From Gammaproteobacteria bacterium (lineage in GTDB: Bacteria; Pseudomonadota; Gammaproteobacteria; Eutrophobiales; Eutrophobiaceae), in NCBI GenBank assembly GCA_026710545.1, contig JAPOQU010000126.1, forward strand, positions 1 through 37,589: 37,589 bases of DNA. Reading direction: 5' to 3'. Below the pieces are notes generated by a model. The model did no database searches. It was not told the DNA's origin and saw only the letters and a list, made by a program, of their open reading frames with translations. Positions within the stretch are counted from its first letter, which is position 1. Every line of letters begins with the position of its first letter. A program made the translations under genes and the position numbers. Positions 32,280 to 37,589 of the stretch are shown in pieces.

Positions 32280-33563
32280 CTACAGATTATTACGGTAGAC
32301 CTTGCCGCCTTTCATCACCAACAGGATATTGCGCAATGCCTTGATGTCTTCGGCGGGGTCACTGTCCACGGCAACGATATCGGCATATTTGCCCGTTTCC
32401 AGAGACCCGATCTCATCCTCCGCTTCCAGCAGCCTGGCGGGTTCTATAGTTGCCGAGCGCAACGCCTGCAGCGGGGTCATGCCGGCTTCCGCGTAGTATT
32501 GCGCCTCGCGCACGGTCGCCGTGGTGCCGTCATTGGGTTCGTGCGGTAACTGGTCCGTACCCAGGGCGATATTCACACCCTCCTCAATGGCCATCTGCAG
32601 CGCCTTCCAGTGCGCTTTGCCGGCGGAATTACGCCGTTCCAGGTACCACGGCGGCGAACCGATCGCCTTAAAAAACGGCTCAGTAGCCGGTTGGCTGACG
32701 ACGATGGTGGGCACCAACCAGGTACCGTGTTCTTTCATTTTCTTCAGGGTGGGACGATCAAGAAAATAACCGTGTTCGACACAATCCAGTCCGGAGTCAA
32801 TGGCAATACTTGTTGCTGTCGGTGAACCAGAGTGAGCCGTCACCTTGACGCCGAACCGGTGGGCCGCGTCGATCACCGCGTGGATCTCCCCGGGTGTCAT
32901 CAGTACCGCGTCAAGATCACCCCCGGCGGTGGCTATCCCGCCCGATATGAGGATCTTGATCCATTTCGCCCCTGCGCTGATCTGCGTACGCGCCGCTTTT
33001 ACCAGTTCATCCGGGCCATCATAATTTCTCTTGCCGCCTTTTGATCCGTGTCCGGCGGTTATCGTAAGCGCTTCACCGGAACTGAAAATACGCGGACCAT
33101 CGGCCTGACCCTTGTTTATCGCTCTCATCAGGTCCAGGTCTGCATGAGCACGGTCACCCGGTAAACGAATGGTAGTGACGCCGGCCAGCAGCGCTTCCCG
33201 CGCTGCCGCGGCCATGCGCAGGGCAAGTGCCGCTTCGGATTCATCGGCCAATTCCGCTTTCATCTTGCCGGGCAGGATAAGACCGAGATGAACGTGCATA
33301 TTCATCAGGCCGGGGATGAGCCAAGTGCCCTTGGCATCTACCTGCTCGGCGCCGTCAGGAATCTCCACGCTGCCGGCTGCACCGATTGCCGTGATCCGCT
33401 CGCCTTCAATAACAATAACGGCATTCTCAATCGGTGCATTCCCATCAAGGTCAACCACGGTGCCGCCGATAATGGCAGAAGTTCCGGCTGCATTCGCTGT
33501 TAAGACAAATGCTATCAGGAAAATCAGAAGTATAATGCTTAACAGTGCCCGGTTTATGCTCAT
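32280..33563 (-). CDS. Exported amidohydrolase, tandem copy 3 of 3
   Basis: A 427-residue amidohydrolase, the upstream-most of the three tandem genes and probably closest to the ancestral form. The signal peptide is simple: MSINRALLSIILLIFLIAFV, then LTANA. ATG 33563 is chosen for its GGAGGT ribosome binding site at 7-nt spacing; the frame is open ten codons further without one. The HxH ('MNMHVHLG'), Lys ('KWIKILISGG'), two later His ('VTAHSGSP', 'CVEHGYF') and Asp ('LGTDQLPHEP') are all present. Compared with its paralogues it has one residue fewer after 'GHGSK' and 'QLPHEP' in place of 'QMPAEP', near a metal-binding Asp. That could shift specificity. It lies downstream of the TBDR and hairpins. 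Confidence 0.93.
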   Translation of the reverse strand: MSINRALLSIILLIFLIAFVLTANAAGTSAIIGGTVVDLDGNAPIENAVIVIEGERITAIGAAGSVEIPDGAEQVDAKGTWLIPGLMNMHVHLGLILPGKMKAELADESEAALALRMAAAAREALLAGVTTIRLPGDRAHADLDLMRAINKGQADGPRIFSSGEALTITAGHGSKGGKRNYDGPDELVKAARTQISAGAKWIKILISGGIATAGGDLDAVLMTPGEIHAVIDAAHRFGVKVTAHSGSPTATSIAIDSGLDCVEHGYFLDRPTLKKMKEHGTWLVPTIVVSQPATEPFFKAIGSPPWYLERRNSAGKAHWKALQMAIEEGVNIALGTDQLPHEPNDGTTATVREAQYYAEAGMTPLQALRSATIEPARLLEAEDEIGSLETGKYADIVAVDSDPAEDIKALRNILLVMKGGKVYRNNL

Positions 33564-33650
33564 GCCAGTTACCTCCCCCATCAGGTGTGACACTTATCCC
33601 TCAGTCGTTCAGATCCAACTGTCATTCCGGCGGATGCCGGATACGGTGAT

Positions 33651-33679
33651 ACAGTGTGCCGCATTTTGCGGCACACTGT
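33651..33679. terminator. Strong 13-bp hairpin between TBDR and amidohydrolase array
   Basis: ACAGTGTGCCGCA (33651-33663), TTT loop, TGCGGCACACTGT (33667-33679). A second hairpin follows, CCCCTGC (33738-33744) with GCAGGGG (33749-33755). Neither has a U-run on the minus strand. They may be processing or stability hairpins that set different expression for the receptor and enzymes, rather than full terminators. Confidence 0.5.
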
Positions 33680-33787
33680 CAGAATAAATTCCTGCACCTG
33701 CTCAACGCCATGCAGGCGTAAACTTGCGCAGTGCCTGCCCCTGCGACAGCAGGGGAGTGACGGGCTACCTATTTATAGATTTCCAGA

Positions 33788-36088
33788 TTACTCGCCGTAC
33801 GTATATTTTACACGAATGCCGTAAGTCCGGAATGACGGTTCAACGGACATACCGCTGGCCCAGGCTTTGATGTAGGCATTCGGGTAATAATTACTATCAA
33901 ACAGGTTCTCTGCATACCCTGTAATGGTAAAGTTCTTGTGGCGAATGCCGGCGCGCAGGTTGAAGAAATCGTAGCTGGGCGAATAATAGGGAAAACCATC
34001 GTGTATCAGGCCAGCAACATTGGTCTTGGTCCCGTCCCGGTAAGTCCACTCGACGCGGGCGAAACCATCGTATGTCGGGCTGACGTTGAACGTATATTCG
34101 GCGTCCGCAGCCAGAGTCCACTCGGGGGCCAGGGGTGTCCTTACACCATCCAATACATGATTCTGTCCTTCAATAAAGATAACGGCCTCGTCAAATTTTG
34201 CACTCAGGTAACCGACGTCAAAATTCACAATGAGATTTTCGATGGGTAGGGCAGTAAGCGATACCTCTACACCTTTCGAGGTTGCAGATTCTGCGTTACT
34301 GACCACATCGAATCCCGCCAGCGCGCCGTCTATCACTACGAATTGCAGGAAATCCGCCTGCATATCCGTCCATTTCATGTAAAATACGGCGGCGTTGAGT
34401 CTCAGCCTGTCATCGAAAAGGTCCGCCTTTACACCCAGTTCGTAGTTCCACATGATCTCCGGCTCAAAGAACTGTGTCAGTTCTTCAGAGCCGGTCTGGA
34501 GCACAACTATTGCGGCATCCGTATTTATGCCGGCAGATTTGATGCCTTTCGAAATCGTCCCGTACAGGTTGATGTCTTCCGTAACGCCATAGTTAACCGC
34601 AAACCGGGGAGAAAAACTGGTAAATTTCTGCTCGACCGTAGCGATCTGACTTAAAGTAGCGGCAATATAACTGACATCTGCACCGATCGTTTCTTCGCTG
34701 TACCGACCCCCCAGGGAAAGTGTCAGTTTGTCCGTGAAATCCGCGTCAAACTGCCCGAACAGGGCCCAGCTTTCAATCTCATCATGATCGTCTGTAGTAC
34801 CGACGGGAATGCCCGCTGGCGCGCCAAATCCATTATCCCTGCCGGTAAAGGTGGTGCTTTTGTAATCACTTTCATCCTTGGCATACAGACCACCGACACT
34901 CCACTGGAAGCGGCCCTCGTTGGTATTCTGCAAGCGCACTTCCTGGCTGAAGCTCTGGCGTTCGATATTCCTGAATTCATTCCAGGCATCGATACTGGCG
35001 CCATCTACGTCGCCATTCAGGTAAAAATCCGAATTGATATGGCCAGAGATGCTTGTAAACAACACGTCACCTAGTTCGTAATCCACACGGCCGGTTATCA
35101 TCCGGTAATTGGTGCCTACCTGCTGAGGAAAGTTAAAATTTACTCTCGTTCTGTTTTCAGGATAGAAACCGACTCCGTCCGGAATTGGTTCACGAATACC
35201 GTCGTTATTGGCATCCGGAAACCTTGTACTGTCTCTCTGATATAGAAAGTTACCGAAATTCGAGAAGACTCCGGTCGGGACGCCTTCGCGCATACCTGCT
35301 GTCTCGGAGGCAAGCGTTCCGGTGATATCCACGGTCAGGGCATCAGTCGGGGTAAAACGTATTGCGGTCCTGGCGTATTTATATTCCGACTCATTGCCGC
35401 CGCCGACAGGATTGATGTTCTTGATATTCCCATCCGATTCCGAGTATTTGATGTTGCCGCGCATGGCCAGTACGTCTTTCACGACCGGCAGGTTCACAAT
35501 ACCTTCGACATCTATGGTATCGAAACGTGAATAATCCACCATTACCGACCCCGCGAGGTCGTTATGGGGTTTTTTTGAGGTAACGCTGAGACCGCCCGCA
35601 AGTGCATTTCTGCCGAAGTAAGTCGCCTGTGGTCCGCGCAGGATCTCAATGCGCTCTACGTCCATGACCGGCGGGTTACCCGTACTCCCGTTGACACTGA
35701 AATCATCCTGGTAAAAAGCGAACGTGGAAGTCCTCAAACCACGGTTGATATTCAGCAGGTTTGTCGCACCCCGGATAGACAGTTCCCGTCTTGACTTGGA
35801 ACCGACCGAGGTCCAGGCGGCATTGGGGGTGCGGATAAGATAATCCGTCACGTCATTGAACATATATGCCTCGACGTTATCTGCGTTGAACGCGGATATG
35901 CTAATCGGCACTTCCTGCAGGTTCTGCTCACGCCGTTGGGCGGTGACCACTACTTCTTCAATCCCGACGCTGTCCTGGGCGACGATGGCGCTGGAAAACC
36001 CCAGCAGCAGGATTCCGAAACTCGTGGTCAACAGGCGCACAACACTACCTGAATTATTGTTAATATTATTAACATTTTTGCTGCTCAT
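33788..36088 (-). CDS. TonB-dependent outer-membrane receptor
   Basis: A 766-residue receptor. ATG 36088 is preceded by GGGGAG (complement of 36093-36098) and gives a proper signal peptide ('VVRLLTTSFGILLLGFSSAI', cleaved near 'VAQDS'). The TonB-box-like 'GIEEVVVTAQRREQNLQEVP' and plug landmarks follow ('SRRELSIRGATNLLNINRGL', 'DVERIEILRGPQATYFGRNA'). The barrel ends with strands 'FRTYGIRVKYTYGE'; the last residue is Glu, not the usual aromatic, though Tyr is third from the end. It is 28 nt downstream of the NTF2-like gene and upstream of the three amidohydrolases, an arrangement expected when a receptor delivers a substrate to periplasmic hydrolases. Confidence 0.93.
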   Translation of the reverse strand: MSSKNVNNINNNSGSVVRLLTTSFGILLLGFSSAIVAQDSVGIEEVVVTAQRREQNLQEVPISISAFNADNVEAYMFNDVTDYLIRTPNAAWTSVGSKSRRELSIRGATNLLNINRGLRTSTFAFYQDDFSVNGSTGNPPVMDVERIEILRGPQATYFGRNALAGGLSVTSKKPHNDLAGSVMVDYSRFDTIDVEGIVNLPVVKDVLAMRGNIKYSESDGNIKNINPVGGGNESEYKYARTAIRFTPTDALTVDITGTLASETAGMREGVPTGVFSNFGNFLYQRDSTRFPDANNDGIREPIPDGVGFYPENRTRVNFNFPQQVGTNYRMITGRVDYELGDVLFTSISGHINSDFYLNGDVDGASIDAWNEFRNIERQSFSQEVRLQNTNEGRFQWSVGGLYAKDESDYKSTTFTGRDNGFGAPAGIPVGTTDDHDEIESWALFGQFDADFTDKLTLSLGGRYSEETIGADVSYIAATLSQIATVEQKFTSFSPRFAVNYGVTEDINLYGTISKGIKSAGINTDAAIVVLQTGSEELTQFFEPEIMWNYELGVKADLFDDRLRLNAAVFYMKWTDMQADFLQFVVIDGALAGFDVVSNAESATSKGVEVSLTALPIENLIVNFDVGYLSAKFDEAVIFIEGQNHVLDGVRTPLAPEWTLAADAEYTFNVSPTYDGFARVEWTYRDGTKTNVAGLIHDGFPYYSPSYDFFNLRAGIRHKNFTITGYAENLFDSNYYPNAYIKAWASGMSVEPSFRTYGIRVKYTYGE

Positions 36089-36116
36089 ATTTCTCCCCTC
36101 TCTGACAGTGCATTCT

Positions 36117-36605
36117 CTATTGAATTTCTTTGGACAAGGCAACCGCATCTGCGGCAACCGGTTGATTGTATCTCACAAAATTGATCAATGAAATTCTGCC
36201 TTCTTCTACAACGGCATATCCCATCAAGTGTGATAGCTGATCCGCACCGTCTACACGGGTGCGTACCAGGTGATAAGTAAAGATGTGGTCACCGGACTCG
36301 GACTCGAATTCTTCTTCAAACGGCAGCACAATTTCCACTGATTCGATGCGCGCCCGGGCACCCCTGAAATGCTCAACCATGGGTTTGATGCCGCGTACCA
36401 GTTCATTGCCATTGATGATAATGGCCGCATCCTCGGTGTAATACTCACGAAAAGCCTGTTCCGTCAAGCCGTCGGTGGTCTTCATAGCGGCATTCCACCA
36501 GTCAAACATCCGTACCAGCACGTTGGCATCACCCTTATCTGCGAAAACAGGAGTTCCCAACTGGCACAGCAGAGTGATCAATATTATTTTTATGGCATTA
36601 TTCAT
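36117..36605 (-). CDS. Secreted NTF2-like (SnoaL/DUF4440-type) protein
   Basis: A 162-residue protein with a signal peptide: MNNAIKIILITLLCQLGTPV, cleaved near 'VFA-DKG'. The mature part follows the NTF2-like pattern: 'VRMFDWWNAAMKTTDGLTEQ', 'YYTEDAAIIINGNELVRGIK', and long strands ending 'EEGRISLINFVRYNQPVA'. This cone-shaped fold binds small hydrophobic molecules or acts as an isomerase/hydrolase; the specific role is unknown. It is the first gene of the minus-strand run with the TBDR 28 nt on, so it probably handles the same compound in the periplasm. A GGGGATG-type ribosome binding site precedes ATG 36605. A longer in-frame start at 36632 is less likely. Confidence 0.8.
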   Translation of the reverse strand: MNNAIKIILITLLCQLGTPVFADKGDANVLVRMFDWWNAAMKTTDGLTEQAFREYYTEDAAIIINGNELVRGIKPMVEHFRGARARIESVEIVLPFEEEFESESGDHIFTYHLVRTRVDGADQLSHLMGYAVVEEGRISLINFVRYNQPVAADAVALSKEIQ

Positions 36606-36729
36606 CAGCAGGCATCCCCTTACCAATGACACAGTATGCTTCGACTATGGTGGTCGCCTCCACGACAACCCCTGTCTTATCTCCGTTATTAGCTTACGTG
36701 TAAGTTTACCCCACTGGTATTGTTGTTTC

Positions 36730-36791
36730 AATAGCAAATTTTAAAATTTTGTTGGCAGAACACAACAAAGACGAAGCAAATTGCTATCTCC
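36730..36791. repeat. 62-nt structured repeat, copy 1
   Basis: Aligns without gaps to 37522-37583 (about 50 of 62 positions identical). The outer arms ATAGCAA and TTGCTAT can pair, and so can the inner TTGTTG and CAACAA. The outer stem is kept in copy 2 through a G-T pair (TTGTTAT), which hints at a conserved structure. Confidence 0.75.
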
Positions 36792-36908
36792 GTCCCGGAT
36801 AGGTGTGAAACCTGATGATGTCATGCGAAAACAGAGACGATAAATAGCGCATGAATTGTTTATCAGTTATAACCTGCTATAAGCCGACGATGACTGAAAT
36901 GCAAATAT

Positions 36909-36955
36909 CCCTCGGCAAAGCCGGGGGCTTTAGTTTGTGAACCGCTCAAAGCGGT
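36909..36955. repeat. Pair of tandem hairpins, possible IS200/IS605-type end
   Basis: CCCTCGGC (36909-36916), AAA loop, GCCGGGGG (36920-36927), then ACCGCT (36941-36946), CAA loop, AGCGGT (36950-36955). Subterminal hairpins with this CGGCAAAGCCG type are common at ends of IS200/IS605 elements. No TnpA or TnpB gene is nearby, so the assignment is tentative. It lies 21 nt from the stop of the coiled-coil gene. Confidence 0.35.
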
Positions 36956-36976
36956 AGTAGGCGGGTCGATATAGAT

Positions 36977-37399
36977 TCACAAGATTGATAAATTACTAAA
37001 ATCTGTTATACGGTCAGTCGGAGGGGCGGCAACCATGCCCAGTCGGGTTTCTACCCTGGCCACGCGCTCGCTTAATTCGTGGACGCGCTCGCGCAGGTCG
37101 GCGAATTGGGTTTGCATGTCCTTGCGCAGTTCATTGATTTGCGTTTGCATCCCACCGATTTGCGTTTGCATCCCCCCCTGCAAGTCCATGATGGCCGCGT
37201 ATAAAAACCCCTGCCCGCTGAGAATGGCCGCCAAGGCAAAACCGCCCACCCACAGCGCGAGTTTGAATTCACTCCGGCGCACCACGTCATCGTCCGGGCG
37301 ACCGGAACGGTGGGCGGAGCGGGACGAAACGTTCGGTTGCTGCGCCTCGCCAACGGGGGCGGCGCTATCAGGATGTATCTTGTTCGTTGTCGTTTCCAT
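36977..37399 (-). CDS. Membrane-anchored coiled-coil protein, hypothetical
   Basis: A 140-residue protein starting METTTNKIHPDSAAPVGEAQ. ATG 37399 is preceded by GGAGGT at a spacing of about 7 nt, which decides the start over upstream in-frame ATGs (37414, 37477). A polar N-terminus of about 45 residues is followed by one membrane segment ('LALWVGGFALAAILSGQGFLY') and a coiled coil ('INELRKDMQTQFADLRERVH', 'ELSERVARVETRLG') with a repeated 'GGMQTQI' unit at its start. It resembles small holin-like or DUF1640-type scaffolds only in layout; I do not recognise the family. The gene is flanked on both sides by the 62-nt repeats, so it may be a mobile cassette. Confidence 0.65.
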   Translation of the reverse strand: METTTNKIHPDSAAPVGEAQQPNVSSRSAHRSGRPDDDVVRRSEFKLALWVGGFALAAILSGQGFLYAAIMDLQGGMQTQIGGMQTQINELRKDMQTQFADLRERVHELSERVARVETRLGMVAAPPTDRITDFSNLSIL

Positions 37400-37521
37400 G
37401 AGCTTTACCTCCATGGCGTTATCCGGTTTCCTTGCGGCGCCCTTGCTCCCGGCGGCGGGACGCCGCTTAGCCTCCAAGCTTGTTGCGGAGTATAGCCGGG
37501 TGGGGTTGCGGGCGCAAGCTT

Positions 37522-37583
37522 AATAGCAATATTTTAATTCTTGTTGGCTGAGCACAACAAAGACGCAGTAGCTTGTTATCTCC
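37522..37583. repeat. 62-nt structured repeat, copy 2
   Basis: Second copy of the element at 36730-36791, in the same orientation, just upstream of the coiled-coil gene. The invariant core is CACAACAAAGACG. It nearly reaches the end of the window, so further copies could lie beyond. Confidence 0.75.
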
Positions 37584-37589
37584 TGCAGA

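Larger units (their letters stand above)
36606..36976. other. Non-coding stretch with structured repeats
   Basis: No open frame here looks real. It contains the promoter side of the NTF2-like gene, the first 62-nt repeat (36730-36791) and a pair of strong hairpins (36909-36955), all listed separately. Confidence 0.6.

Noticed and set aside
36895..36976. CRISPR repeat or small array
   Set aside because: The two hairpins differ in sequence and there is no regularly spaced repetition with unique spacers here or elsewhere in the window.
36730..37583. Integron cassette with attC sites
   Set aside because: The topology fits, but neither copy has RYYYAAC and GTTRRRY core sites in the required order and no integron integrase is present, so I kept only 'structured repeat'.

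Overview
The window reads as accessory-rich chromosome from a gammaproteobacterium, probably an uncultured environmental (plausibly marine) lineage. Supporting this are strong Shine-Dalgarno sites, three large TonB-dependent receptors (TBDRs), many exported hydrolases, several type II toxin-antitoxin (TA) pairs, and scattered REP-like palindromes. No rRNA, tRNA or CRISPR array is visible, so genus-level placement is not possible.

Left end (1-5.4 kb): an integrated-element zone. It holds a P4-type tyrosine integrase (4160-5341, minus) and, about 3 kb away, a second copy of that gene's 3' end plus about 100 bp of flank (1144-1319). This looks like the scar of an earlier or nested integration. 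Between them are a LexA-type winged-helix gene, small secreted or lipoprotein genes (one bracketed by 20-bp inverted repeats), and a DUF433 antitoxin whose toxin partner is truncated. Most of 211-1247 is gene-poor.

5.5-9.8 kb: a plus-strand operon of a Rid-family protein, an alpha/beta hydrolase and a 1001-aa TBDR. 9.8-11.9 kb: a STAS-domain protein with a long C-terminal extension, an AbrB/VapC-type TA pair and an NTF2-like protein.

12.1-19.4 kb: enzymes. These are a Tat-exported metallo-beta-lactamase-fold hydrolase, a MetE-C-like methyltransferase, a fused hydantoinase A/B (5-oxoprolinase type, 1202 aa) and an exported amidohydrolase. A 101-bp inverted-repeat (MITE-like) element follows at 19.5 kb, then an exported esterase.

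20.6-36.6 kb: an uptake and degradation region, mostly on the minus strand. It has a lipoprotein amidohydrolase with a TBDR, a plus-strand AbiEi-like/Fic fusion behind an operator-like dyad, a di-heme cytochrome c peroxidase-like protein, a Gfo/Idh/MocA oxidoreductase and a GNAT/DUF1778 TA pair. Then come three tandem, closely related exported amidohydrolases, another TBDR and an NTF2-like secreted protein. The five amidohydrolases belong to the imidazolonepropionase/prolidase-like group, some members of which are dipeptidases. With the TBDRs and the oxoprolinase-type enzyme, they suggest import and breakdown of peptide-like or cyclic-amide compounds; the substrate is not determined.

Right end (36.7-37.6 kb): two similar 62-nt structured repeats flank a membrane-anchored coiled-coil gene, next to a pair of strong hairpins.
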